6,221 nucleotides of DNA from Chloroflexota bacterium (GTDB lineage: Bacteria > Chloroflexota > Limnocylindria > Limnocylindrales > CSP1-4). Shown one piece after another: positions 1 through 5,483 of the stretch. The notes below the pieces were generated by a model, which had not been told where the DNA came from, searched no databases, and saw only the letters and a program-made list of their open reading frames with translations. Numbering within the stretch: position 1 is the stretch's first letter; each line of letters starts with the position of its first letter. The stretch spans positions 1 to 6,221 of the forward strand of contig JACCVB010000028.1 of assembly GCA_013698385.1 (NCBI GenBank). Direction: 5' to 3'. The translations under genes and the position numbers were made by a program.

Positions 1-422
1 CCGCCAGCCAGCGGACCGTTCGTGCGGATCCGCCCCAGCAACTCCTCGACGAGCGGCGCGTGCTCGTCGAAGGCCCCAACGTCATGCCGGATTCGCGAGC
101 GGTCCCAGGTGATGCGATGGAACGGCATTTCGGCGACCGGCAGGATGGACAGGCCCTTGTTATAGGCCTCGAACAGGGCCCGGTCCTCGTACAGGAGCGC
201 CTCCGTCCAGACGCGTTCGTAGTCCTTGATCCGGGCCAGCAGAACCAGATCGTGGTTCCGCCCGGCGACCTCGAGTGGATCGAACTGGAGCGATGCGATC
301 CGCTCGATCACGGTCAGGACGCTGGCAGGTTCGGCGGGCAGTGACCGTGGCGGCGCGAGGAAGTGGCGAATGGCCAGAAACCGCCGCGCGACGGCACGGC
401 TGATCGCCAGGACTTCGGTCAC
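1..422 (-). CDS. Winged-helix DNA-binding protein, HTH_42 (YcaQ-like) family, 3' end outside the window
   Basis: The first 140 residues read without interruption. Recognisable family landmarks are the arginine-rich N-terminal helix (about residues 8-20), LAPPRSLPA (22-30), SLQFDPLEVAGRNHDLVL (44-61), ALLYEDRALFEAYNKGLSIL (75-94) and EMPFHRITWDR (98-108). These match the HTH_42 family, whose characterised members include E. coli YcaQ, a DNA glycosylase that unhooks interstrand crosslinks. Whether this protein is a glycosylase or only binds DNA cannot be told, because the C-terminal part is missing. I chose the GTG at 422 because it gives the usual short lead before the first helix; GTG at 443 is an alternative. 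There is no clear Shine-Dalgarno site, but TACCAT lies 7 bases upstream of GTG-422, which would suit a leaderless transcript. The upstream membrane-protein frame overlaps this gene by about 260 bases in another frame. Confidence 0.85.
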   Translation of the reverse strand, partial: MTEVLAISRAVARRFLAIRHFLAPPRSLPAEPASVLTVIERIASLQFDPLEVAGRNHDLVLLARIKDYERVWTEALLYEDRALFEAYNKGLSILPVAEMPFHRITWDRSRIRHDVGAFDEHAPLVEELLGRIRTNGPLAG

Positions 423-1038
423 TCTGCGGATGGTACGCGGCACGCCTCGGCTCAAGGGGCCATCGGAGCGCGCCTATGGGCGGGACCTTGACACGCTTGC
501 GGCGCGCCCAGCCGAAGTTTCGACGGCTACGTGGCGCCGCCGAAGGCGTTTCCGGTGATGGCCCGGAGCCAGCCTCATGCTCCGACAAGCGATCGCCAAG
601 GACGGCGCTCACGGCGCCCCACACGACGTGCGAGGCAAGCATGACCTGCGGACGGCCCGGGCGGTCGCGGTCCGGGGGCGGCAGGAGCCCGACGACGGGA
701 GCCACGACCCAGTAGGCCAGGGCCCACAGGGTGGCACCCGCTGCGCCGCCCCACAGCACGGCGGGCTGTGGTCGGGCGGCCATCCTTCGCCCCACCTGGT
801 GGAGCCCACCGGCACCTGCTCCGATGCCCAGATGGACGACCGCGGTCATCCACCGGCGCGGCTGCTCCCCTGGCTCCCTGCCAAAGAGGCGATCAAGCAT
901 CGCGTCCGAGACCTTCCTCGGTGGCTGCTTGCCGAGCAGCCCAGCCCGTTGACCGGTGAGCATGAAACCGCTCATCGCGAGCGTCGCAACGGTGCCCGAT
1001 AGGAGTCCGGCGACGAGGTCCCGCCCCAAGCCCTGCAT
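160..1038 (-). CDS. Small integral membrane protein, DUF1440-like, with an anomalous C-terminal read-through
   Basis: Starting at ATG-1038, which has GGAGAG five bases upstream, residues 1-150 form a compact membrane protein with four hydrophobic segments: about 7-27, 63-80, 92-119 and 132-148. A polar loop carries LLGKQPPRKVSDAMLDRLFG after the first segment. The pattern resembles DUF1440-type inner-membrane proteins (YagU-like), for which no biochemical role is firmly known. An upstream ATG at 1143 would add a hydrophilic leader with no membrane character, so I did not use it. From about residue 152 (base 585) the frame becomes Arg/Pro/Ser-rich with no recognisable fold. It stays open to a stop at 160, deep inside the neighbouring winged-helix gene. 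The true protein probably ends near 585-475, and the tail looks like a lost stop or a frameshift. Stops in the two other frames (TGA near 574, TAG near 527 or 476) would give normal endings. Confidence is high for the domain and low for the 3' end. Confidence 0.65.
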   Translation of the reverse strand: MQGLGRDLVAGLLSGTVATLAMSGFMLTGQRAGLLGKQPPRKVSDAMLDRLFGREPGEQPRRWMTAVVHLGIGAGAGGLHQVGRRMAARPQPAVLWGGAAGATLWALAYWVVAPVVGLLPPPDRDRPGRPQVMLASHVVWGAVSAVLGDRLSEHEAGSGPSPETPSAAPRSRRNFGWARRKRVKVPPIGALRWPLEPRRAAYHPQSDRSPGDQPCRRAAVSGHSPLPRAATVTARRTCQRPDRDRADRIAPVRSTRGRRAEPRSGSAGPDQGLRTRLDGGAPVRGPGPVRGL

Positions 1039-1306
1039 GGTCACTCTCCGATCGTCGTCGGCAGTGGTTTCGCCGGCTCGATCGACAGCCTCGCCGATGG
1101 CCGATGTCGCGCAGGGCATCGAGTGCGCAGCCTCGGCTTGCATCCATGCATCAGGTGGCGTTGCCGGACCTCCGCATGGCAGGTAACTGCAACGGCGGCC
1201 CAGCCCTGGGGTAGGCCGGTGTGGACCGTTGCCGTCTATCGTTCACCTCACGACCCAAGGTCCGCGAGTCCGGCCCCGCCGTGACCTGACTGCAGAGGAG
1301 ATCCTG

Positions 1307-1777
1307 ATGCCGAAATTCGAAGATTCGATCGACGTGGACGTCCCCGTTCGGGCCGTCTACGACCAGTGGACCCAGTTCGAGGAATTCCCACGCTTCATGG
1401 ATGGAGTGGAGGGGGTCGTGCAGGCCGACGACAAGACCCTGCACTGGACGGCGGAGGTCGCAGGCCGCCGCAAGGAGTGGACCGCGGAGATCACGGACCA
1501 GACGCCCGACACCAGGATCGCCTGGAAGAGCGTCGATGGCGATGAGAACGCTGGGGCGGTCCTGTTCCAGCCACTGGACGGCGACAGGACGCGCGTGACA
1601 TTGAAGCTGGACGCCGATCCCGAAGGCGTGGTCGAGACCGTCGGAGCGAACCTGGGCTTCCTCGAACGACGGGTGAAGGGCGACCTGCAACGGTTCAAGG
1701 AGTTCATCGAATCGCGCCAGAGCCCGACCGGCGCCTGGCGCGGGGAGATCCACGGCGATCAGGTGACCGATGCATGA
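1307..1777 (+). CDS. SRPBCC family protein (polyketide cyclase/dehydrase, COQ10-like)
   Basis: The protein has 156 residues and a complete START/Bet v1-like fold. The N-terminal strand is FEDSIDVDVPV (4-14), followed by the helix pair around VYDQWTQFEEFPRFMDGVE (17-35). A run of antiparallel strands follows: TLHWTAEVAGRRKEW (44-58), RIAWKS (70-75), AGAVLFQPL (82-90) and TRVTLKLD (95-102). The long C-terminal helix is at 118-136. Members form a hydrophobic cavity that binds lipids or polyketides. This widespread short subgroup has no established substrate and is often linked to stress loci. ATG-1307 follows GAGGAG with a six-base spacer, an excellent ribosome site; an in-frame ATG at 1229 lacks one and would add an unstructured leader. 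The gene diverges from the DUF1440-like gene and is followed by decayed genes, so it now stands alone. No convincing promoter is visible in the 268-bp gap before it. Confidence 0.9.
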   Translation: MPKFEDSIDVDVPVRAVYDQWTQFEEFPRFMDGVEGVVQADDKTLHWTAEVAGRRKEWTAEITDQTPDTRIAWKSVDGDENAGAVLFQPLDGDRTRVTLKLDADPEGVVETVGANLGFLERRVKGDLQRFKEFIESRQSPTGAWRGEIHGDQVTDA

Positions 1778-1855
1778 CGACGACGAGGGCGGACCGCGAC
1801 TGGCAGTCCGACACGTTCCTGGACGACTGACGAGCGACACAACGGAAACCCCGAC

Positions 1856-2212
1856 GTGAACGACAAACAGCTCATGACTGCTCTATCAGGCGTGGAGACC
1901 GAGATCGCCAGAAGGTCTACGAGGCGGCATCCGGTGCGCGAAGCTGCGCGAGACGTTCGCTCTGATCGGGATGGACGCCAAGAAGGAGACGCGGGGGCGG
2001 TCGGCGTCCGATACAAGGGCTGCGTTGCGGTCGAGACGATGGACACGGCGCTCAAGGACGGCGGACCCGGAGCGGCACAGCGCGTGGCCGCCGAGTGTGT
2101 CGTGGAAGCTAAGCCCAAGCACCACCAGAACTGAGAGCTGATCGGATCGGGACCCTCGCCAAGAAGCTTGGTGGAGACAGGTCAAGGCCCTCTCCGCGGC
2201 CCACGAGAACGA
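1856..2212 (+). pseudogene. Decayed gene for a small helical, possibly ferritin-like protein, spread over three frames
   Basis: No single frame makes sense, but protein-like pieces follow one another in order across frames. They are MNDKQLMTALSGVETEIA (from GTG-1856, frame A), RQKVYEAASGA (1906-1938, frame C), KLRETFALIGMDAKKETR (1941-1994, frame B), VETMDTALKDGG then AAQRVAAECVVEAK and HHQN (2030-2131, frame A), an in-frame TGA at 2132-2134 followed by ELIG, TLAKKLGGD (frame C, about 2150-2176), and QVKALSAAHEND (frame B, to about 2212). The TGA probably replaced a Trp codon. The composite is an amphipathic helical protein that I associate from memory with ferritin-like or stress-related small proteins; the family is uncertain. 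At least four frame changes and one nonsense codon rule out a functional product. The C-terminal part is absent: the sequence runs directly into antitoxin remains near 2212. A short frame from GTG-1856 to 2134 remains open but is probably not meaningful. Confidence 0.6.
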
Positions 2213-2393
2213 CTTACACCGGATGAATCTGCCGCGCTCCGCACGACCGCGAAGCGTGAAGGGCGATCCATGTAGGATGTCGCTCGGGCCGTGATCGACG
2301 AGTACGTTCGGCGGCGGGCGACTCCGCGATCAGCATCTGCTGAGGATCGTCGCTGAACATGGGGACTTGAGCCTGCGCCTCGGCATGGAGTGA
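2213..2393 (+). pseudogene. Decayed ribbon-helix-helix antitoxin of a Doc-type toxin-antitoxin pair
   Basis: The frame from 2213 reads LTPDESAALRTTAKREGRSM, then a TAG at 2273-2275, then DVARAVIDEYVRRRAT. This is the ribbon-helix-helix pattern of many antitoxins (strand, helix A, GRSM turn, helix B); the TAG most likely replaced a CAG (Gln). Just after the helix the frame is wrong. The natural C-terminus continues in another frame from about 2328 as HLLRIVAEHG and RLGME, and ends at TGA 2391-2393. The stop overlaps the GTG start of the toxin remnant at 2390 (GTGA), the translational coupling expected of an antitoxin-toxin operon. The N-terminal strand and start codon are missing, cut by the junction with the preceding decayed gene near 2212. 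The result is one truncation, one nonsense codon and one frameshift, so no working repressor or antidote can be made. Confidence 0.72.
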
Positions 2394-2660
2394 CCGAGTA
2401 CCTGAACCTTGAGAATCTGTCGGCCGCCGCCGCGGCGACGCTCGGCGGCAGGCCGGAGATCCGCAACATCGGGCTCCTGGAGTCGGCGGTCGCCAGTTCT
2501 CGGGCGTCGGTGTTCCGAGCGGCTGAACGAGCGCGACCTGAGGATGCCGGCCGACGCGGCCTTCGCCCTCGTCATGGAAGTGGCCGAGGGTCGGCCGGTC
2601 GATGTCGAGAAGATCGCCACACGCATGGCTCCGTGGATCGTCGATCTGGGTCCTGCGTAG
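2390..2660 (+). pseudogene. doc: Remnant of a Doc/Fic-family toxin lacking the catalytic core
   Basis: From GTG-2390 the frame gives VTEYLNLENL, then PEIRNIGLLESAVASSRASV and F (to 2515), the N-terminal third of death-on-curing (Doc) toxins. From 2523 a different frame gives LNERDLRMPADAAFALVMEV, then AEGRPVDVEKIATRMAPW, ending at TAG 2658-2660. This is the C-terminal third of the same family. Between the two pieces a Doc protein normally carries about 45 residues, including the HxFxxGNKR Fic motif that transfers phosphate or AMP to its target. Here 7 bases remain and the frame is broken. The sequence directly shows both ends and the missing middle; the deletion size (about 130 bp) is inferred from family length. 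With its antitoxin also broken, the pair is dead, in keeping with loss of the toxin before or together with its antidote. The first-half frame stays open to 3142 only by chance. Confidence 0.78.
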
Positions 2661-2709
2661 CCGTTCCCGACGGCGAGACACTCGTCGACTCCGTGTTGGC
2701 GCCTCGAAG

Positions 2710-2851
2710 TTGGCGCCAGGATTGTTCCAACGGACGAAGGAAGATAAGGAAGGTACTGCGAGTCCCTTTTCCGGCGTCGATCGGGACGTGGTGCGTTCCA
2801 AATGCGGCTGAGGTCGCTCTCGGTGGTCCGTTGGAACGGTGGTGGCGCCAA
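2710..2851. repeat. 142-bp segment bounded by 26-bp imperfect inverted repeats (MITE-like or large hairpin)
   Basis: The arms are 2710-2735 and 2826-2851. Each has a perfect 8-base outer block (TTGGCGCC and GGCGCCAA), a 6-base block that mostly differs, and a perfect 12-base inner block (GTTCCAACGGAC and GTCCGTTGGAAC). In total 22 of 26 positions pair and the spacing is identical on both sides. The 90-bp interior has no reading frame of note. It repeats part of the arm once more (CGTTCCAA at 2794-2801). No flanking target duplication is visible (TCGAAG on the left, GGGCGG on the right). It could be a small non-autonomous transposon, a recombination or protein-binding site pair, or a chance fold. 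Confidence 0.55.
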
Positions 2852-2858
2852 GGGCGGC

Positions 2859-2928
2859 CGTCGAGCGCGGGCGGTCAGGCGTTGCCCGTCGAGCGCGGGC
2901 GGTCAGGCGTGGCCCGTCGAGCGTGGCC
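2859..2928. repeat. Short tandem array, 28-bp units built from about 14-bp subunits
   Basis: Units at 2859-2886 and 2887-2914 differ at one base. A third unit, 2915-2928, keeps only half (CGTCGAGC joined to GTGGCC, 14 bases lost). Each 28-mer itself divides into two related 14-mers (CGTCGAGCGCGGGC and GGTCAGGCGTGGCC share 9 of 14). A further weak copy may start at 2929. The period is not a multiple of three and no CDS covers it, so it is noncoding slippage DNA, not a protein repeat. Confidence 0.7.
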
Positions 2929-2941
2929 CGTAAGGCGACCG

Positions 2942-3055
2942 TCACCGCATCTGGGCGAGCGGCGGCGGGCCGTCGACCGTCGGCTCGAAGAGCGTGGCCA
3001 AAACCAGGCCGGAGCCCAGGAAGTACAGCCCGGGCACCTCGCTCGCGCCGCGGTA
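2942..3055 (-). pseudogene. Possible 3' remnant of an FAD-dependent oxidoreductase gene
   Basis: One minus-strand frame reads YRGASEVPGLYFLGSGLVLA, then TLFEPTVDG and PPPLAQMR before TGA at 2944-2942. The string SEVPGLYFLG is typical of the C-terminal FAD-binding turn of flavin monooxygenases and related oxidoreductases, where it follows a short strand and precedes the last helix. Upstream, the frame loses any recognisable character and no start or body of the gene is present. If real, this is a tail of about 37 residues left by a deletion. A chance open stretch in GC-rich DNA remains a fair alternative. Confidence 0.25.
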
Positions 3056-3153
3056 CCCCCAAGGCGCGCTCCGCGCCCAACAATCCCGCTGGGCGCTACC
3101 ATTGGCGCATCACTCGCACCACGGACGGCCGTTTCGCGATGACGGCCTCGATG

Positions 3154-3159
3154 AAGGAG
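3154..3159 (+). promoter_or_regulatory. Ribosome binding site deciding the protease start
   Basis: AAGGAG stands six bases before ATG-3166. It lies inside the reading frame that would start at ATG-3139 or ATG-3151, which argues that those upstream ATGs are not used. It also gives a signal peptide of normal length. Confidence 0.7.
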
Positions 3160-3165
3160 ACTGCG

Positions 3166-4002
3166 ATGCATTCGAGATCACGAAGTCGGGCGCTCGCCGC
3201 GATCGTCGCGGCATGGTTGCTGGTCGGGGCTTTCGCCGGGCCGGCCGCAGCTGTCACGAACGGCACACCCGACGGCAACGGGCATCCGTACGTCGGGCTG
3301 ATGACGGCCCACGCCAGCAACGGGGACTACCAATTCCGCTGCAGCGGTACGCTCGTCTCGCCCACGATCTTCGTGACCGCCGGCCACTGCACGGACGGCG
3401 TCGCCTCTGCCGTCATCTATTTCGAGGCTGGACCGATCATCCCCGATCCGGCCTTCACGTTGGCGACTCGAAGCTGCGTCGGGATCGAGGGCTACCCCTG
3501 CGGCGGTGGGCATACGGGCGAGGCCTTCACCCATCCCCTGTATGACGACAACGCGTTCTTTCTCCATGACCTCGGCGTGGTCGTCCTCGATCAGCCGATA
3601 AACCTTTCCGAATACGGCGCGCTTCCGGGCCTGAACGCGCTCGATGCCCTGCGGCCGAGCAGTCGAACCCTATTCACCTCGGTCGGCTATGGCCTCCAGA
3701 AGGCCTATCCGCCTGCCGCAGCCCGCAAGACCGTCGGGGTGCGCGAACGGCTGGTCGCCCAACCGCACCTCCTCCAGATCAACAAGGGCATCGTCGGTGA
3801 CTATGCGATCCTCCTGTCGAACAACGCCCACACCGGCGGGACGTGCTTCGGCGATTCCGGTGGGCCGAACTTCATCGGCAGCTCGAACGTCATCGGCGGA
3901 GTCACGTCCTTCGGACTGAACCCGACTTGTGGCGGAACGGGTGGCGTATATCGCATCGACCGCGCCGACGACCTCGATTTCCTGGCGACCTTCTTCGACT
4001 GA
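3166..4002 (+). CDS. Secreted trypsin-fold (S1 family) serine protease
   Basis: The protein has 278 residues. A Sec signal peptide occupies 1-29: basic RSRSR, hydrophobic core 10-24, and AGPAAA before the predicted cut. The mature chain would start VTNG, standing where trypsins have IVGG, so no propeptide is apparent. The catalytic triad is complete: His74 in TAGHC, Asp135 in HDLGVVVLD and Ser231 in GDSGGP. Disulfides Cys59-Cys75 and Cys227-Cys255 match the chymotrypsin-fold pairs 42-58 and 191-220. The residue six before the catalytic Ser is Gly225 instead of the Asp of trypsin, and TSFG (247-250) lines the pocket. A chymotrypsin- or elastase-like preference is therefore more likely than Lys/Arg cleavage. 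An extra cysteine pair (104, 112) sits in an inserted loop. ATG-3166 has AAGGAG with a six-base spacer; the in-frame ATGs at 3139 and 3151 do not, and ATG-3151 overlaps that site. The gene is convergent with the dddP-like gene. Confidence 0.92.
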   Translation: MHSRSRSRALAAIVAAWLLVGAFAGPAAAVTNGTPDGNGHPYVGLMTAHASNGDYQFRCSGTLVSPTIFVTAGHCTDGVASAVIYFEAGPIIPDPAFTLATRSCVGIEGYPCGGGHTGEAFTHPLYDDNAFFLHDLGVVVLDQPINLSEYGALPGLNALDALRPSSRTLFTSVGYGLQKAYPPAAARKTVGVRERLVAQPHLLQINKGIVGDYAILLSNNAHTGGTCFGDSGGPNFIGSSNVIGGVTSFGLNPTCGGTGGVYRIDRADDLDFLATFFD

Positions 4003-4003
4003 G

Positions 4004-5437
4004 TCAGCCCCGTTCGCCGAGTCTCACGTCGAACGGGTAACGCGACAGGCGCTCATGTCCTGATTCGGTGATGAGCACCTGCTCCTCGAGCTTCACACCC
4101 TCGCGTCCTCCGAGACGGCCGACGTAGCTCTCCACGGAGACGACCGTGCCGGCTTCGAGGACCCCGTCATAGCCGGCGCTGTCCCAGTCCTCGAAATACG
4201 GCACGGACGGGTACTCGTCGCATAGCCCGACGCCGTGATAGAGGTTCGAATAGCGGTTCGGCAGATAATCGGGTCCGAGGGTCATCGCCGAGCTGGCCAA
4301 CTCTCGGAACGTCCGGCCGGCGCGAAGGATCTCAGTGTTCGCGTCGATCTGCTCCTGGGCGATGAGGTAGAGCGCACGCTGCTCGTCCGTCGGTCGACCG
4401 GTGCCGGCCAGCCACGTTCGGGAGATGTCGCAGCAATAGCCGTACGGCCCGATCAGGTCCGTGTCGAAGGCGACGAGGTCGCCCGCTTCGATCACGCGGG
4501 CGGAGCATTCCTGGAACCACGGGTTGGTGCGCGGGCCCGACGTCAACAGGCGCGTTTCGATCCATTCGCCGCCGCGGCGGATGTTCTCCGCGTGGAGGAT
4601 CGCCCACAGGTCGTTCTCCGTCATGCCCGGGCGCAACTCGGCTTCCATGACCCGCATGGCCGCCTCGCAGGCGGCGATTGCCCGGCGCATCGCCCGAAGT
4701 TCATCCGGCGATTTCACGGTCCGGGCTCGTTCCATGACGGCTTCGCCATCGGTCAGGACGATCCCGAGCGCGGTCAGTGCGTCGACCCCTTCGGGATTGA
4801 TCCGGTCGACCGCCAATCGGCGGCTGCCGCCACAATGCGCCGTGACGACATCGGCGATCTCGGCGGCCCAGACGGCCGCCCGCTCGCGCGCGTGCTGGGC
4901 GGCCATGTAGTAGTACCAGGCCGTGCCGTGGCGGATCTCGTCGACCGCCTCGAGGTGCCAGGACAGGTGCTCGCAGCCGTGGAAATCCCAGAGGATGACC
5001 GGGCCTTCCGTTGCCACGAAGGCGTAGCGCACGGGGTTGTGGGTGCACCACAGCTGCATATCGGTCGAGTCCGTCGCATAGCGGACGTTGAGCGGATCGT
5101 AGAGAAGCACGCCGGCCACGTCGCGCGCGCTCAGCTGCTCGCGGATGCGCGTCAGCCGGTAGCGTCGGGCGACCTCCATATCCGGCGCATCGAGCCCGCG
5201 TGCCGCCCATTCCCGTTCGGCGAGCTCGCCGTAGCCGATGACGTGCTGGTTGAGGCTCGCCGCCTTCTCGACCGCGTACGCGGCAAGGGTGTCATGGGAC
5301 GCCGCCGAGCCGGGGTGCTCGGGTAGCTCGAACGGCTTGATCTTGCGCCGCCTTGCGCCGAACGGCCGTCCACCGCCCGGCGAATGAAGAGGCTCCAATC
5401 GACTCCTCCGACTTGTGGCCACCTGTTCCCTTGACAT
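4004..5437 (-). CDS. dddP: DddP-like M24-fold protein, candidate dimethylsulfoniopropionate (DMSP) lyase
   Basis: The protein has 477 residues: an N-terminal creatinase-like domain (about 85-235) and a pita-bread M24 catalytic domain (240-470). It resembles the Roseobacter DMSP lyase DddP, which cleaves DMSP to dimethyl sulfide and acrylate, far more than it resembles Xaa-Pro peptidases. Shared strings include DPLNVRYATDST (114-125), HAENIRRGGEWIETR (282-296), SGPRTNPWFQEC (300-311) and HGVGLCDEYP (401-410). The metal ligands of DddP (Asp295, Asp297, Asp307, His371, Glu406, Glu421, from memory) correspond to Asp325, Asp327, Asp337, His401, Glu436 and Glu451 with exactly the same spacing. The active-site Tyr366 and Asp377 correspond to Tyr396 and Asp407. 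The constant offset of 30 reflects a basic N-terminal extension. ATG-5437 has GGAG four bases upstream. There is no signal peptide, so the protein is cytoplasmic. It diverges from the SOD-like gene over a shared operator. Activity is unproven: relatives outside marine Roseobacters may act on other substrates. Confidence 0.85.
   Translation of the reverse strand: MSREQVATSRRSRLEPLHSPGGGRPFGARRRKIKPFELPEHPGSAASHDTLAAYAVEKAASLNQHVIGYGELAEREWAARGLDAPDMEVARRYRLTRIREQLSARDVAGVLLYDPLNVRYATDSTDMQLWCTHNPVRYAFVATEGPVILWDFHGCEHLSWHLEAVDEIRHGTAWYYYMAAQHARERAAVWAAEIADVVTAHCGGSRRLAVDRINPEGVDALTALGIVLTDGEAVMERARTVKSPDELRAMRRAIAACEAAMRVMEAELRPGMTENDLWAILHAENIRRGGEWIETRLLTSGPRTNPWFQECSARVIEAGDLVAFDTDLIGPYGYCCDISRTWLAGTGRPTDEQRALYLIAQEQIDANTEILRAGRTFRELASSAMTLGPDYLPNRYSNLYHGVGLCDEYPSVPYFEDWDSAGYDGVLEAGTVVSVESYVGRLGGREGVKLEEQVLITESGHERLSRYPFDVRLGERG
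4009..4037. terminator. Hairpin at the convergent gene ends, possible terminator for the protease
   Basis: Perfect 8-base arms CCCGTTCG (4009-4016) and CGAACGGG (4030-4037) flank a 13-base loop. It starts seven bases after the protease stop and lies within the last codons of the opposing dddP-like gene. There is no T-run after it on the plus strand (TAACGCG follows), so a classical intrinsic terminator is doubtful. As the two genes leave no intergenic room, any transcription stop must lie in coding DNA, and this is the best candidate. Confidence 0.35.
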
Positions 5438-5459
5438 CGTGCTCCGACTGGGCTATATA
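5431..5459 (+). promoter_or_regulatory. Near-consensus sigma70-type promoter for the SOD-like gene
   Basis: TTGACA at 5431-5436 (a perfect -35), a 17-base spacer and TATATA at 5454-5459. Transcription would start near 5466, giving a leader of about 43 bases before ATG-5509 that contains the operator palindromes. The -35 overlaps the first codon of the divergent dddP-like gene (5437-5435). The -10 overlaps the first palindrome, which suggests repression by direct blocking of RNA polymerase. Confidence 0.75.
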
Positions 5460-5483
5460 CCGTGTGACGGTATAGCGTGTCAC
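5454..5483 (-). promoter_or_regulatory. Opposed promoter for the dddP-like gene sharing the same -10 hexamer
   Basis: Read on the minus strand, GTGACA (5483-5478) is five of six matches to the -35 consensus. It is followed by an 18-base spacer and the self-complementary TATATA at 5459-5454. Transcription would start near 5447, leaving a leader of about ten bases that still includes the GGAG ribosome site at 5445-5442. The same six base pairs would thus serve as -10 for both directions. Weaker than the plus-strand promoter, but the only good candidate for this gene. Confidence 0.5.

Larger units (their letters stand above)
2661..3165. other. Gene-free interval between the dead toxin and the protease
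   Basis: About 500 bases with no intact gene on either strand. Open frames crossing it are low-complexity Arg/Ala/Pro stretches. It contains the inverted-repeat segment, the tandem array and the possible oxidoreductase tail listed separately. The last 100 bases must hold the protease promoter. TACCAT at 3097-3102 is a -10-like hexamer but lacks a matching -35, so I do not call a promoter. Confidence 0.6.

Noticed and set aside
60..344. 94-codon plus-strand open frame
   Set aside because: It is antisense to the winged-helix gene, whose minus-strand translation shows clear family motifs.
1039..1306. Promoters between the divergent DUF1440-like and SRPBCC genes
   Set aside because: They must exist, but no -35/-10 pair of reasonable quality was found on either strand; only a minor TGCAT-CC-ATGCA repeat near 1139 was seen.
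1774..1830. 18-codon frame overlapping the SRPBCC stop (ATGA)
   Set aside because: Too short, no ribosome site of its own and no recognisable sequence; the overlap is probably accidental.
2859..2928. CRISPR array
   Set aside because: Units are directly adjacent with no unique spacers and show a 14-bp substructure; simple tandem duplication explains them.
2214..3083. 289-codon minus-strand open frame across the pseudogene area
   Set aside because: Low-complexity Arg/Pro/Ala sequence without any fold; it covers remains of plus-strand genes that are identifiable piece by piece.
2390..3142. 250-codon plus-strand frame from the toxin start
   Set aside because: Only its first 42 residues are Doc-like; the rest is a chance extension after the internal deletion shifted the frame.
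2839..3165. N-terminal extension of the protease back to 2839
   Set aside because: It is Arg-rich, spans the tandem array and would bury the signal peptide; ATG-3166 has a good ribosome site.
4235..5326. 363-codon plus-strand open frame
   Set aside because: Antisense shadow of the dddP-like gene; repetitive charged composition typical of opposite-strand frames in GC-rich DNA.
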